The position numbers and the translations under genes were made by a program. Below are positions 1 to 9,859 of a stretch of DNA of 55,112 nucleotides, piece after piece. Every line of letters starts with the position of its first letter. Positions within the stretch are counted from its first letter, which is position 1. The stretch comes from Chloroflexus sp. MS-G (GTDB lineage Bacteria > Chloroflexota > Chloroflexia > Chloroflexales > Chloroflexaceae). The stretch is taken from contig NZ_JPIM01000015.1 of the NCBI RefSeq assembly GCF_000735195.1, forward strand, positions 1 to 55,112. The letters run 5' to 3'. The notes below the pieces were generated by a model that worked only from the letters and a program-made list of their open reading frames with translations, did not search any database and had not been told where the DNA came from.

Positions 1-791
1 CACCAGCACCGACATCCCCACTCCCGGCTGCTACTGCTCCGCGACCAACACCGCCGGCAACTCCGGCGCCAACGGTGACGGTGAATGGCGACCGCCGCGA
101 AGAGCGGCAGCGCCTGAGTCGACGGCGACTGACTATCGCCCGTCGTCTGGTTGAAGCCCAACACACGGCAGCAATGCTCACCACGTTCAATGAAGTGGAT
201 ATGAGTGCGGTCATGGCCCTGCGTGCACGCCACAAAGACTCGTTCAAAGAACGTCACGGGGTTGGGCTAGGCTTTATGTCATTCTTCACGAAGGCGGTAG
301 TTGGTGCGCTAAAAGCTTTCCCGATGGTCAACGCCGAAATTCAGGGTGAAGAGGTGGTGATTAAATACTACTACGACATCGGGATTGCAGTGGGAGTTGA
401 TGAAGGATTGGTTGTACCAGTTGTACGCGACGCCGACCGCAAGACCTTCGCTCAGATCGAGCGTGAGATCGCGCAATTGGCGAAGAAAGCGCGCGAAGGT
501 ACTTTGAGTCTGGCCGAGCTGCAAGGTGGTACATTCACTATTACCAATGGTGGCGTGTACGGTTCGCTGATGAGCACGCCTATTCTCAATGCGCCACAGG
601 TTGGTATTCTCGGCATGCATAAGATCGAGGAACGACCGGTTGTGGTGAACGGTCAGATTGTCATTCGCCCGATGATGTACGTAGCTCTTAGCTATGATCA
701 TCGCCTGATTGATGGGAGCACCGCTGTGCGCTTCCTGGTGAAGGTGAAGGAGCTGATCGAAGACCCAGAAGCACTTTTACTGGAAGGGTAA
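1..791 (+). CDS. sucB: 2-oxoglutarate dehydrogenase E2 (dihydrolipoyl succinyltransferase), 3' part
   Basis: The gene enters from the left edge, so the lipoyl and probably the E3-binding domains are outside the window. The first ~25 codons (frame 3) are a Pro/Ala/Thr-rich flexible linker typical of E2 proteins. The rest is the 2-oxoacid dehydrogenase acyltransferase domain: the stretch [13 protein letters not shown], the GLVVPVVRD strand, [12 protein letters not shown] and the C-terminal catalytic motif DHRLIDG (HxxxDG) are all present. [13 protein letters not shown] and SLMSTPI are closer to succinyltransferases than to pyruvate dehydrogenase E2, so I favour the TCA-cycle enzyme that moves succinyl groups from lipoate to CoA. 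A branched-chain E2 is less likely. The stop is TAA at 789-791. Confidence 0.9.
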   Translation, partial: PAPTSPLPAATAPRPTPPATPAPTVTVNGDRREERQRLSRRRLTIARRLVEAQHTAAMLTTFNEVDMSAVMALRARHKDSFKERHGVGLGFMSFFTKAVVGALKAFPMVNAEIQGEEVVIKYYYDIGIAVGVDEGLVVPVVRDADRKTFAQIEREIAQLAKKAREGTLSLAELQGGTFTITNGGVYGSLMSTPILNAPQVGILGMHKIEERPVVVNGQIVIRPMMYVALSYDHRLIDGSTAVRFLVKVKELIEDPEALLLEG

Positions 792-1436
792 AGGACAAGG
801 GCACCTCTCTGTCAGGGAGGCGATAGAGATTGGCAGCGGTTGGCGAGCTGAAAGCTCTCACCTTGACCGCACAATCGCCTGGGAATGAGGATAGCGGAAA
901 GAGAGTTAGGGGGAAGGGATGGATTTATGCCTACGGCATTCTCGCACCTTCCCCTTCCTCGCCTTCGGTGTAAGAGGAAGAGGGCAGGGGTGAAAGTAAA
1001 GGGGCGCTAGCCGCACGACAACCCATCAGTTAGCGTCTCTCCTCAGCGGGAAAAGGTGGAAAAGGGACGGAGATCCCCTAACTTAGAGCCTATCCGCATA
1101 ATCGTCTCACGGTATGGTGGACGAAACCTGAGATGTACGGGCACAGCGGCGCCGTGCCCCAACCGATCTTCTTCTGCGATAGAGTACTCCGGATCAGCAC
1201 TTATTCATCCCGACACACGCAAAGAGCATCTCCATGGTGTCCATCGGTTCCCCCTAGCGGTGATCGGGGGTGAGCAACCGCGATCATGCTATCTGTCACC
1301 GGATGTTAAGAGCAATCAAAGTAGCATTGGCCTCACTACTACTTTCTTTCCTCTTCCCTAATTTTCTCTCTGCTCTCAATTCTGCTATAATACTGTTCCC
1401 GATTCCGAATACATAGAGCGTAGGTGCGAGACAACA
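792..1436. other. Intergenic region, no convincing gene
   Basis: This 645-base gap has pyrimidine-rich tracts (around 945-965) and short purine-rich segments like those in other gaps of the window. A 101-codon open frame at 1056-1361 has no recognisable domain and a low-complexity, Arg/Ser/Pro-rich composition. I regard it as non-coding. The downstream end carries the promoter of the acylase gene. Confidence 0.5.
1383..1391 (+). promoter_or_regulatory. Extended -10 promoter for the acylase gene
   Basis: TGC-TATAAT is a perfect extended -10 element, 45 bases before the ATG at 1437. No good -35 hexamer is seen 16-18 bases upstream, as expected for extended -10 promoters. Confidence 0.6.
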
Positions 1437-3845
1437 ATGAGGTTGCTAATACGAATCGTCAGTTGGGCCATCCTGCTGCTGATCGGCGTTCTGATTATTG
1501 GTGGCGGTGGTGGATATCTGTGGTTACGGCGCTCGTTGCCACAAACGAACGGCGAAATCCGTGTAACCGGCATTAGTGGGCCTGTCACCATTGTGCGCGA
1601 TACTGATGGCATCCCCCACATTACCGGTGCTACTGACACCGATGCCGTCTTTGGCCTTGGTTTTGTGCATGCCCAAGAGCGACTCTGGCAGATGGAAGTT
1701 CAGCGCCGTATTGGTCATGGTCGTCTGTCAGAGATTTTTGGTGAAACGACGTTACGTACCGACACATTTTTACGCACGCTTGGCGTTGCCCGCGCTGCCC
1801 AGCAGGCATTAGCCAACCTCGACCGCGCAACGGTTGATCTCCTTACGGCATACGCGGCAGGTGTCAATGCTTTTCTGGCTACCAATCCCGTCTTACCGCC
1901 TGAATTTCTGATCCTGGGCGTACAACCAGAACCATGGCAACCGGTCGACTCGCTGGTGTGGGCCAAGATGATGGCCTGGGATCTCGGCGGAAACTGGAAT
2001 AACGAGCTAATGCGCGCAACGTTAACCGCGAAGATCGGGGCCGAAGATGCAGCGTTCTTGATGCCATCATACACCGCTGATGGGCCACTCATTTTGCCCA
2101 CGTCGGCTGCTGCACCGGCGCCGTCCGCCCACGAAGCGACGGTTACCATCCAACCGGCAACAGCGCAGCGTCTGCTAGACCTCGCGGAAGAGATGTTATT
2201 CATTACCGGGGTTGGTGACCAACTGGCCGGCTCTAACAACTGGGTGATCGGCGGCAGCCGAACGGCCAGCGGGAAACCGCTATTGGTAAACGATCCCCAC
2301 CTTGCTAATCGTATCCCCTCGATTTGGTTCCTGGCTCACATCAAGGGTGACACCATCAACGCGATTGGGTCTACGTTTCCGGGCTTACCGGTCGTCGTGA
2401 TCGGACATAACGAACGAATCGCCTGGGGTGTCACAAACACTGATCCGGATGTACAGGATTTGTATGTTGAACGGATCGACGCTCAAAATTATGTCGAGTA
2501 TAACGGAACACGTGAGCCGGTGACGCTGATCAACGAAGTTATTCCCGTTAAGGGCAGCGATCCGGTGACATTGACAGTACGCATCACACGCCATGGGCCG
2601 GTGATCAGTGATGTTTTACCAGATGCAAAAGAGACGCTGGCATTTCGCTGGACCGCTCTTGATAATAGAGACACAACAATACGTGCGTTCATCAATCTTA
2701 ACCGTGCCAAAAACTGGACGGAATTTACTGCTGCACTCCGTGATTACAAAGCGCCGATGCAAAACTTTGTCTACGCCGATGTGGATGGCAACATTGGCTT
2801 CTATGCACCGGGATCGGTGCCAATCCGGCGCAATGGTGATGGCCGTATGCCGGTACCAGGATGGACCGATGAGTTCGAGTGGATCGGCTACATTCCATTT
2901 GAAGACCTTCCTCACGTGTACAATCCACCGCAAGACTATATTGTAACGGCGAACAACCGAGTTGTAGGAGATGACTATCCATACCTGCTGGGAACCTCGT
3001 GGGCAGCTCCGTTCCGTGCTCAGCGGATCATCGAACTGATCGAGCAGAAATCATCACTAACGATTGCCGATATGCGTCTTATGCTCAGTGATGTGCTTTC
3101 GATTCAAGCCCGTGAGTTGTTGCCGATCTTGCGTGATGTTACACCGGCCGGACCGCGTGAGACTGTCGCCTTAGAACTCCTCCGCAATTGGGATGGCACC
3201 ATGACCGGTGATAGCCCTGCCGCAGCAATCTATCAGGGTTATTATAATGCTGTGCTTGAAGAAGTATTTGCTGATGAGCTACGTGATTTCTTTGCTGCTA
3301 CCTATCGTCATCGGCACAATTTCGCAGCGATGGCATTAAGACAAGTGTTGCTGGAAGGGCACTACGATTGGTGTGATAATGTGACGACGATTGACACCAA
3401 TGAGGATTGTGCAACAGTGCTTGCCACTGCATTGCGTCGGGGCTTAGATGCCATGGCAACGGCGCAAGGCGAACAAGATCCAACACGCTGGCGGTGGGAT
3501 CGGGTCCATCAGGCAGTCTTCCCCCACAATCCGTTTAGCCAGGTTGGTGCGCTACGCGGCATCTTCGAGCGACGAATACCGACAGGTGGCGATGGTTTTA
3601 CCATTAACGTTGCCCCTCTGCGACTGAACGAAGGCTACCTGCAATACAATGCACCTTCGTACCGTCAGATCATCGATCTTGGCGATCTGAACGCATCACG
3701 CTTCATTCACACCACCGGTCAGTCAGGGAACGTACTGAGCAACCGGTACAGTGACTATCTTGCACTATGGCAGCGAGGTGAAGATGTTCCGATGCGCTTT
3801 AGCGGCGAGATTGAGGGAGAACGGTTAGTGTTACGTCCGAATTAG
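1437..3845 (+). CDS. Penicillin acylase family amidohydrolase
   Basis: This 802-residue protein belongs to the Ntn-hydrolase penicillin G acylase / acyl-homoserine-lactone acylase family (S45). Residues ~8-26 form a hydrophobic anchor or uncleaved signal, so it is exported or membrane-tethered. The alpha-chain features DGIPHITG and GFVHAQERLWQMEV (residues ~57-88) are present. The GSNNW motif at 265-269 gives the autoprocessing site and the nucleophile Ser266, which becomes the N-terminus of the beta chain. NDPHL and HNERIAWGVTNTDPD follow as in family members. Length fits the family. Substrate cannot be told from sequence: beta-lactam side chains, N-acyl homoserine lactones and N-acyl amino acids are all possible. 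The gene is monocistronic, with a promoter upstream and a terminator-like hairpin after it. Confidence 0.88.
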   Translation: MRLLIRIVSWAILLLIGVLIIGGGGGYLWLRRSLPQTNGEIRVTGISGPVTIVRDTDGIPHITGATDTDAVFGLGFVHAQERLWQMEVQRRIGHGRLSEIFGETTLRTDTFLRTLGVARAAQQALANLDRATVDLLTAYAAGVNAFLATNPVLPPEFLILGVQPEPWQPVDSLVWAKMMAWDLGGNWNNELMRATLTAKIGAEDAAFLMPSYTADGPLILPTSAAAPAPSAHEATVTIQPATAQRLLDLAEEMLFITGVGDQLAGSNNWVIGGSRTASGKPLLVNDPHLANRIPSIWFLAHIKGDTINAIGSTFPGLPVVVIGHNERIAWGVTNTDPDVQDLYVERIDAQNYVEYNGTREPVTLINEVIPVKGSDPVTLTVRITRHGPVISDVLPDAKETLAFRWTALDNRDTTIRAFINLNRAKNWTEFTAALRDYKAPMQNFVYADVDGNIGFYAPGSVPIRRNGDGRMPVPGWTDEFEWIGYIPFEDLPHVYNPPQDYIVTANNRVVGDDYPYLLGTSWAAPFRAQRIIELIEQKSSLTIADMRLMLSDVLSIQARELLPILRDVTPAGPRETVALELLRNWDGTMTGDSPAAAIYQGYYNAVLEEVFADELRDFFAATYRHRHNFAAMALRQVLLEGHYDWCDNVTTIDTNEDCATVLATALRRGLDAMATAQGEQDPTRWRWDRVHQAVFPHNPFSQVGALRGIFERRIPTGGDGFTINVAPLRLNEGYLQYNAPSYRQIIDLGDLNASRFIHTTGQSGNVLSNRYSDYLALWQRGEDVPMRFSGEIEGERLVLRPN

Positions 3846-3895
3846 CCGGCTCATCGTAGAGGATGTCTGAAAATCACCTGGACGAACAGGCCAGA

Positions 3896-3948
3896 GGCCC
3901 GCGTTCTGAGGCATTCAGCAGAAGACCTGAATACCCGGAACGCGGGCC
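3896..3948. terminator. Bidirectional hairpin between convergent genes
   Basis: Perfect 11-bp arms GGCCCGCGTTC (3896-3906) and GAACGCGGGCC (3938-3948) enclose a second 6-bp stem ATTCAG/CTGAAT (3913-3918 and 3927-3932). It sits between the ends of the acylase gene (plus) and pepA (minus). No strong T-tract follows on either side. Confidence 0.6.
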
Positions 3949-3970
3949 AACGCTGAGTTTCGTTCGCTTC

Positions 3971-5419
3971 CTACCCAACGTATCCTTGCAGCAACTCGAC
4001 CAGCAGGCGAACACCGACACCCGTAGCGCCACGCGATTGATAGGCGCGATTCGGTTTCTCGACCCAGGCAGTCCCGGCAATGTCAAGGTGCGCCCAGGGA
4101 TAATCACCAACAAATGCGGCCAGAAAACCTGCTGCCGTAATAGCGCCACCGTAACGCCCACCGGTATTCTTGAGGTCGGCAATCTCACTCTTCATTGCTT
4201 CGCGGTACTCATCCCACAGCGGCAACTGCCAGACACGCTCGGCTGTCGCTTCACCAGCAGCAATCAGACGGTTTGCCAGCTCTTGATTATTCCCCATCAA
4301 TCCGATTGCGTGTGGACCAAGGGCAATCATAATCGCACCGGTCAGGGTAGCCAGATCGACAATGGCAGCGGGTTGATAGCGCTGTGCGTAGAATAGACCA
4401 TCGGCCAGCACGATCCGACCTTCAGCATCGGTATTAAGAATTTCAACCGTCTTGCCGCTCAGGGTGCGAATAATATCACCAGGGCGATACGCTGTTGAAC
4501 TCGGCATATTTTCCGCTGCACAGACGATCCCTACCACATGAAGCGGTAACTGCAATTCAGCGACGGCCTGCATAGCACCGAATACCGCTGCCGCACCGCT
4601 CATGTCCATCTTCATTTCGTCCATCTTCTCGGCCGGTTTGATACTGATCCCGCCAGTGTCAAAGGTTATCCCTTTTCCAACCAAACAGATCGTAGGACCT
4701 TGATCAGCCGAACCGTACTCCATCACAATAAAGCGCGGCTCGTTAGCCGATCCCTGACCGACCGCAAGAATGCCCCCGAAACCTTGCTCGATCAGTTGAG
4801 GTTTATCAAGCACCATCGTTTTTAGACCGAGCCGCTCACCTAATGCGAGGGCAGTCTGGCCGAGAAAAGCCGGTGTCACCTCGTTACCAGGGCCGTTAGC
4901 CAGGTCACGAGCAAAAGCTGTTGCCCGCGCAATAATCTGACCACGGCGCACCCCAGCAACCACCTCATCACCATCGGCACCGAGCAGAAGCACTGCGTTG
5001 GCCGTTGGTACTTCTTCTCGATCACTCTTGTATCGAGTATACCGATACGAACCTAACACACTTCCTTCAGCAAATGCCTGACCAAACACGGCGGGCGTAA
5101 GGGGTAAATCACCGTTGAACCCCACGTGGTAGGTTGCAACTTTCACCTCTTGCGCACGCTGAGCAGCCAGCGCCGCCGCCTGCCGCACCGTATCGGACGT
5201 GATCGACTGACGCTTACCCATACCAATCAACAACAACCGACGGGCCGGCAACGTGCCGTGAGGATAAATGAGCGTCTGCTGTTTCCAACGCCCGGTTACG
5301 TCAGTCGGTTCACACAGGGCAGTCACCGCAGCCGGTAACGCCTCATCTTCAGCATAGAGTAGCACTGCCAGGTCGGATGCTACCGCCAGAAGGTCGCCAT
5401 TCTGTACTTCACACTGCAT
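3971..5419 (-). CDS. pepA: Leucyl aminopeptidase (M17, cytosolic)
   Basis: This di-metal aminopeptidase removes N-terminal residues from peptides in the cytosol. The C-terminal catalytic domain shows GKGITFDTGGISIKP with the metal-binding Lys and Asp, the MKMDMSGAAAV segment, and the family signature NTDAEGRIVLADGL, which supplies metal-binding Asp and Glu. The N-terminal half is the usual macro-like domain. An in-frame start exists nine codons upstream (ATG at 5446), but it has no ribosome binding site and would lie within ~10 bases of the predicted transcript start. The ATG at 5419 is preceded by AGAGG five bases away, so I choose it (482 residues, normal for PepA). It is transcribed alone, convergent with the acylase gene. 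Confidence 0.93.
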   Translation of the reverse strand: MQCEVQNGDLLAVASDLAVLLYAEDEALPAAVTALCEPTDVTGRWKQQTLIYPHGTLPARRLLLIGMGKRQSITSDTVRQAAALAAQRAQEVKVATYHVGFNGDLPLTPAVFGQAFAEGSVLGSYRYTRYKSDREEVPTANAVLLLGADGDEVVAGVRRGQIIARATAFARDLANGPGNEVTPAFLGQTALALGERLGLKTMVLDKPQLIEQGFGGILAVGQGSANEPRFIVMEYGSADQGPTICLVGKGITFDTGGISIKPAEKMDEMKMDMSGAAAVFGAMQAVAELQLPLHVVGIVCAAENMPSSTAYRPGDIIRTLSGKTVEILNTDAEGRIVLADGLFYAQRYQPAAIVDLATLTGAIMIALGPHAIGLMGNNQELANRLIAAGEATAERVWQLPLWDEYREAMKSEIADLKNTGGRYGGAITAAGFLAAFVGDYPWAHLDIAGTAWVEKPNRAYQSRGATGVGVRLLVELLQGYVG

Positions 5420-5461
5420 AGAAACCTCTGAAAGCTGACGAGTCATTTTTTACAGATTGTT

Positions 5462-5490
5462 ATTGTACGTTGGCACCGGTAGCCCGTCAA
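5462..5490 (-). promoter_or_regulatory. Sigma70-type promoter for pepA
   Basis: On the minus strand, TTGACG (5490-5485) and TACAAT (5467-5462) are separated by exactly 17 bases. The predicted start near 5455 leaves a ~36-base leader before the chosen ATG at 5419. Confidence 0.65.
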
Positions 5491-5533
5491 ATCGAACAAC
5501 GCGCTACAACCTGTCGAAGCAGCAGATACCCTG

Positions 5534-5542
5534 TGATACAAT
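5534..5542 (+). promoter_or_regulatory. Extended -10 promoter for hom
   Basis: TGA-TACAAT lies 32 bases before the ATG of the homoserine dehydrogenase gene. The -35 is not convincing. Confidence 0.5.
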
Positions 5543-5574
5543 AGGCGCAGATTGCAGCGTAAGCAGGGGGCAGT

Positions 5575-6639
5575 ATGACTCCAATTATTCAACTGGGGCT
5601 GGGTGGCGTTGGCCGGGCACTTGCCCGACAAATGCTGACCGTCGCGCCCACGATCCGTCGCCGATACGGTATCGACTTGCGTTATGTTGCGCTGGTTGAC
5701 AGTCACGGCGCTCTCGCCGGTGATCCAGCGCTTACCGATACACAGGTACACAACATTCTGGCAGCCAAAGAGGCTGGACAGCATCTTGATAGTCTTACCG
5801 GCGCCATCACTGACCGACACTGGCTTGAGTTGTTACCGGCAACCATTGCCATTGTCGTTGATGTAACGGCGGCTGGCAATCACGCTGCACCGCTAGCGGC
5901 TGCTATCTCAGCCGGACATCGAGTTGTCCTAGCGAACAAGCGACCACTATGCGAAGGTTTTGATCTCTTCGCCGCCCTGACCGAACGCGGTGCAACGCGC
6001 TATGAAGCAACGGTCGGTGCCGGTCTACCGGTGATCAGTGTGCTACAAAACCTGATTGACAGTGGCGACGAGATCGTCTCCATCGAGGCAGCGTTGAGTG
6101 GAACGCTCGGCTTCCTGATCAGTGAACTCGAACAGGGAGCTGGCTTCGCTGAGGCAGTACGAACGGCACACCGGCTTGGCTACACCGAACCAGACCCACG
6201 TGATGATCTGAGCGGAGCTGATGTCGCCCGCAAAGCACTCATCCTGGCTCGTACCTGTGGAATGAACATCCCGGCGCACGCGGTAAGCGCAGAAGCACTC
6301 TTCCCGCCAGCACTGTCAGAAATCAGTATCACTGAATTTCTGCAACGTCTTGATGAAGCTGAAAGCGAGATTACGAGTCGCTTCCAGGCCGCGCGGGCAA
6401 ACGGTAAAGTCATACGCTACATGACCCGCATCAGCCGTAACAACGGGGTTGAAGTTGGTCTGCGCGAACTTTCTCTCGACCATCCGCTAGCCAGTTTACG
6501 CGGACCGGACAATATGATTAGTTTCACAACCAGGCGCTACCACGATCGCCCACTTGTCGTGCGAGGGCCGGGGGCCGGTGTTGAAGTAACCGCAGCCGGT
6601 GTGTTAGGAGACATTATCGCTACTGCCCGTGAATTGTAA
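5575..6639 (+). CDS. hom: Homoserine dehydrogenase
   Basis: This 354-residue NAD(P)-dependent enzyme reduces aspartate semialdehyde to homoserine, feeding threonine, methionine and isoleucine synthesis. The N-terminus has the dinucleotide-binding motif GLGGVG (residues ~8-13). ANKRPL, the catalytic-domain segment EATVGAGLPVI, ALSGTLGFLISEL and the signature GYTEPDPRDDLSGADVARKALILAR follow in the usual order. It resembles the dehydrogenase half of ThrA/MetL-type proteins. There is no aspartokinase domain and no C-terminal ACT domain, so feedback inhibition through ACT is not expected. It stands alone with its own promoter. Confidence 0.9.
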   Translation: MTPIIQLGLGGVGRALARQMLTVAPTIRRRYGIDLRYVALVDSHGALAGDPALTDTQVHNILAAKEAGQHLDSLTGAITDRHWLELLPATIAIVVDVTAAGNHAAPLAAAISAGHRVVLANKRPLCEGFDLFAALTERGATRYEATVGAGLPVISVLQNLIDSGDEIVSIEAALSGTLGFLISELEQGAGFAEAVRTAHRLGYTEPDPRDDLSGADVARKALILARTCGMNIPAHAVSAEALFPPALSEISITEFLQRLDEAESEITSRFQAARANGKVIRYMTRISRNNGVEVGLRELSLDHPLASLRGPDNMISFTTRRYHDRPLVVRGPGAGVEVTAAGVLGDIIATAREL

Positions 6640-7134
6640 CTGTTGCGCTATACCCTAATTCCGGTTCGAGAGCGGCTCGAACCCTTCACCTTCGCCCTAT
6701 GTGATTCTTAACGTTTTCAGCCGCGGACGGAATAACAGCGATGAAGGGCATTCACGTGCTGAGGTTCGGTTTCCCTGCGGGTACAGGTTTGCAGTCCACA
6801 ACCTTTGGGAGCAGTGGTAGCAGGTGTATCCATCTTTGCGGCACGCTATCTCCTACTCGTGGGACTACCCCTGCCATACGGCGACGGGCATGGTAGCTAT
6901 TCGTCAGTACGGGTCGCATCGCGCCTCGACACGTATCTCGGATAGCCTGCGAATTGCACTACTGCGCTCGCTCCTCAACCGCTCCCCTCTCATCTCACTG
7001 CTGTCGGACGGCTGAGCACGTTGAAAAGTCATCTATCACCGGTATCGTACTTGAGTTTTATAACGCGGCGTGTTACACTATTGACGCACAGCAGCATTTG
7101 AGCAACCCCCACCGGATATTCAAGGAGTCATGCA
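6640..7134. other. Intergenic region with hairpin and promoter
   Basis: This 495-base gap opens with a perfect 8-bp hairpin, GGTTCGAG/CTCGAACC (6663-6670 and 6676-6683, five-base loop), 24 bases after the hom stop codon. It is a plausible terminator but lacks a T-tract. The remainder shows no gene I can support. The right end carries the aldehyde dehydrogenase promoter. Confidence 0.5.
7051..7079 (+). promoter_or_regulatory. Promoter for the aldehyde dehydrogenase gene
   Basis: TTGAGT (7051-7056) and TACACT (7074-7079) are separated by 17 bases, and TGT precedes the -10 (extended -10). The leader to the ATG is about 50 bases. Confidence 0.6.
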
Positions 7135-8667
7135 ATGGTGCAAGAACACTCCACAGGCGAACTACCCCATTACAATTTGTATATTAATGGCGAATGGCAA
7201 CCGGCTACGAACGGTCAGACCTTTACCGTTTACGATCCGGCCAACGGCCAGCCCCTTGCAACATGTACAAGTGCGACTACTCACGACGTTGATCGGGCAG
7301 TAACAGCGGCCCGTACCGCTTTCGACCATGGGCCATGGCCCCACACCTCACCGGCACAGCGGGCCGAAATTCTCCACGCAATTGCCGATGCCCTGGAAGC
7401 ACGGAACTTTGAACTTGCCGAGATCGAATCGCGAGATGCCGGGGTTCCATTACGGAAAACCACCTACAACGACATTACCCTGGGGCTAGAAATTTTGCGT
7501 GGTTGTGCCGAACTGGCCCGCAAACATCCTTACGAACCGCTGCCGTGGAACGAGCTGCCGACAGTATCGTGGAATTTTGTCTGGCGCGAACCAATTGGTG
7601 TCTGCGCCCAGATTATTCCGTGGAACTACGCTTTTTGTATGGCCGCATGGAAACTCGGCCCGGCACTGGCAACCGGTAACACAGTGGTCTTTAAACCTTC
7701 GTCGCTGGCACCGCTAAGCACGCTAGCGATTTTCCAAACGATTCACGAACTCAATCTCCTCCCGAAAGGTGTTGTCAATCTCGTGCTCGGACCAGGTGGA
7801 GAGGTCGGCGAATATCTGGTTGCTCACCCAGCCGTAGATAAAGTAGCATTTACCGGTAGCACGGAAGTTGGCCGCAAGATTATGGCCCTGGCGGCGCCGC
7901 ATGTCAAACGGGTGACGCTAGAACTGGGTGGGAAGAATGCAATGCTGGTCTTGCCCGATGCCGATCTCGATCTGGTCGTTGATGGTGTCTTATGGGGGGC
8001 ATTCTATCACTCCGGGCAACTGTGCGAAGCCGGTTCACGGTTGCTCGTACCGCACACGTTACACGACACCCTGGTTGATCGTCTTGTCGAACGAGTCCGT
8101 GGGATGCGGATCGGCGACCCGATGGATCTGGAAACCGACATTGGGCCACTGATTAGTGAACGACAGCGTGAGAAGGTCGAACGATACATTGCCATTGGTC
8201 GCGAAGAAGGTGCGACGGTGGTTGTTGGCGGTGGCAGACCACTTGGTGATGCCTTTGCTCACGGCCATTACATCGAACCGACCATCTTTACCGGTGTGCG
8301 GCCAGAGATGCGAATTGCACAGGAAGAAATCTTTGGTCCGGTGCTGTCGGTTATTGCCTACCATGACATTGGCGAAGCGATTCGGATTGCAAACTATAGC
8401 ATCTACGGTCTCGCTGCGTCGGTCTGGTCACGTGATTTACAGCACGCACTGACAGTAGCCCGCCGCATTCGCGCCGGTACCGTCTGGATCAACGAGCACC
8501 ACGTTCTCAACCCGCACGCACCGTTTGGTGGGTATCGGCAGAGTGGTTTCGGACGAGAAATGGGACGTTACGGACTCGATGAGTATACGGAAATCAAACA
8601 TATTCACGTCGATCTGATGCAACGTCGCCAGGGCCGTCTGTGGTGGGATACCCTGTTGCCAGAATAG
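7135..8667 (+). CDS. NAD(P)-dependent aldehyde dehydrogenase
   Basis: This 510-residue member of the ALDH superfamily oxidises an aldehyde to the carboxylic acid. Visible hallmarks are IIPWNYAF with the oxyanion Asn164, the coenzyme-binding FTGSTEVGRKIM (~239-250), catalytic Glu263 in LELGGKN, catalytic Cys297 in SGQLCEAG, and EEIFGPVLSV near the C-terminus. The overall type is closest to betaine-aldehyde/general aliphatic dehydrogenases, but substrate cannot be fixed from sequence. The ATG follows AAGGAG by seven bases. A radical SAM gene starts 19 bases downstream, so the two are probably cotranscribed. Confidence 0.9.
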   Translation: MVQEHSTGELPHYNLYINGEWQPATNGQTFTVYDPANGQPLATCTSATTHDVDRAVTAARTAFDHGPWPHTSPAQRAEILHAIADALEARNFELAEIESRDAGVPLRKTTYNDITLGLEILRGCAELARKHPYEPLPWNELPTVSWNFVWREPIGVCAQIIPWNYAFCMAAWKLGPALATGNTVVFKPSSLAPLSTLAIFQTIHELNLLPKGVVNLVLGPGGEVGEYLVAHPAVDKVAFTGSTEVGRKIMALAAPHVKRVTLELGGKNAMLVLPDADLDLVVDGVLWGAFYHSGQLCEAGSRLLVPHTLHDTLVDRLVERVRGMRIGDPMDLETDIGPLISERQREKVERYIAIGREEGATVVVGGGRPLGDAFAHGHYIEPTIFTGVRPEMRIAQEEIFGPVLSVIAYHDIGEAIRIANYSIYGLAASVWSRDLQHALTVARRIRAGTVWINEHHVLNPHAPFGGYRQSGFGREMGRYGLDEYTEIKHIHVDLMQRRQGRLWWDTLLPE

Positions 8668-8686
8668 CTTTAGCAGCAACAGTCTT

Positions 8687-9859
8687 ATGGCAGCCAATAT
8701 CACCATCAACGTGCAACCATACCATCTGACCATCGCCGAAGCGATGCGCACGATTGTTTCGTTCGATGGTGAAGGTCGACTAATTGTTGCGTTTCGCGAC
8801 GGGATCAATTATGTACGCGGCCTCAGCGGTGACGTACTGCAAAAACGAGTCCTGGCACCCGGTCAGAAAGAGCGGCGCAAACTACCCGATGAAGAACGAC
8901 GGCGCGTACTTGCCGAGCTGCTCACGTGGAGCCAACAGATGATCGAGCACATCGCGGCGACGGCCTCATCAACCGAACGCGACTGGTTTGAGCGGATTCG
9001 GCGTTGGGATGTCGATCGGTTAGAAGCCGAGCGTGAACGGTTTCGGAAGGTCTACAAACCGATCAGTATTCTCCCTCCTGATCAGTATCGAGCGCTGGTC
9101 TTACAAGCAACCGAAGGATGTAGCTGGAATCGCTGCCATTTCTGTACCTTCTACCGCGACCGGGCATTTCGCATCCATTCACCTGGCTCGTTTCGCACCC
9201 ATATTCAACGAGTGAAGGAATTTGTCGGCGCCGGTATCGGTTTGCGCAGGGCAATCTTTCTCGGTGATGCTAATGCACTGATCATTCCTCAGCCGCGTCT
9301 GCGTGAACTCTTGCGAGTGGTACACGAAGAGTTCAGAATCGGCCCACAGGCCGACTTCAAAGGCATTTACGCCTTTCTCGATATTTTCGGCGCCGAACGC
9401 AAAACCCTGGACGAGTATCGGGAACTGGCGGCAGCCGGTGTGCGCCGCATTTATCTGGGTCTGGAAAGTGGTGATGAGACGGTCTTTCGGCTCCTCAACA
9501 AGCCTGGTTCACCAGCAGAAGCCATTGAGGCAGTTCGGACCATTAAAGCGGCTGGGATTGCGGTGGGGATTATCCTGCTGGTTGGCGCCGGTGGTGAACG
9601 CTTCGCCCATGATCATGTACAACGTTCGCTGGCCGCAATTGCCGCGATGAACCTGGGACCGGAAGACATCGTGTATCTATCACCACTGATTATCCCAACT
9701 GACACGCCCTATCTTGCCCAATTGCAGGCCTTCGACAGCCCACCGTTGAGCGAGGATGCTATCCTCGAACAGTTCAATCAGCTTAAACAGGGAGCACGAA
9801 TGGTCGCTGGCCCCGGCGCCAAAGTGGTGATTTACCACATTGAAGAATTTGTCTATTGA
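8687..9859 (+). CDS. Radical SAM protein, unknown substrate
   Basis: This 390-residue protein has a cluster-binding motif GCSWNRCHFC, with Cys145, Cys150 and Cys153. The spacing is C-x4-C-x2-C rather than the classical C-x3-C-x2-C, as seen in a known subgroup of uncharacterised Fe-S oxidoreductases. After it come RAIFLGDANAL, YLGLESGDETVFRLLNKPG (the GxESG-like strand of radical SAM barrels) and GIILLVGAGGERFA. The first ~125 residues are a charged helical region rich in Arg/Glu without a recognised domain. The start is only 19 bases after the aldehyde dehydrogenase gene. Whether they act together is unknown. Confidence 0.82.
   Translation: MAANITINVQPYHLTIAEAMRTIVSFDGEGRLIVAFRDGINYVRGLSGDVLQKRVLAPGQKERRKLPDEERRRVLAELLTWSQQMIEHIAATASSTERDWFERIRRWDVDRLEAERERFRKVYKPISILPPDQYRALVLQATEGCSWNRCHFCTFYRDRAFRIHSPGSFRTHIQRVKEFVGAGIGLRRAIFLGDANALIIPQPRLRELLRVVHEEFRIGPQADFKGIYAFLDIFGAERKTLDEYRELAAAGVRRIYLGLESGDETVFRLLNKPGSPAEAIEAVRTIKAAGIAVGIILLVGAGGERFAHDHVQRSLAAIAAMNLGPEDIVYLSPLIIPTDTPYLAQLQAFDSPPLSEDAILEQFNQLKQGARMVAGPGAKVVIYHIEEFVY

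Noticed and set aside
309..701. Minus-strand open frame of 130 codons inside the E2 gene
   Set aside because: It is antisense to a strongly conserved acyltransferase domain and has no domain of its own.
1056..1361. 101-codon plus-strand open frame before the acylase gene
   Set aside because: No domain, low-complexity composition, no convincing ribosome binding site; overlaps promoter-proximal sequence.
3863..4396. 177-codon plus-strand open frame
   Set aside because: Most of it is antisense to the conserved C-terminus of pepA and it includes the terminator hairpin.
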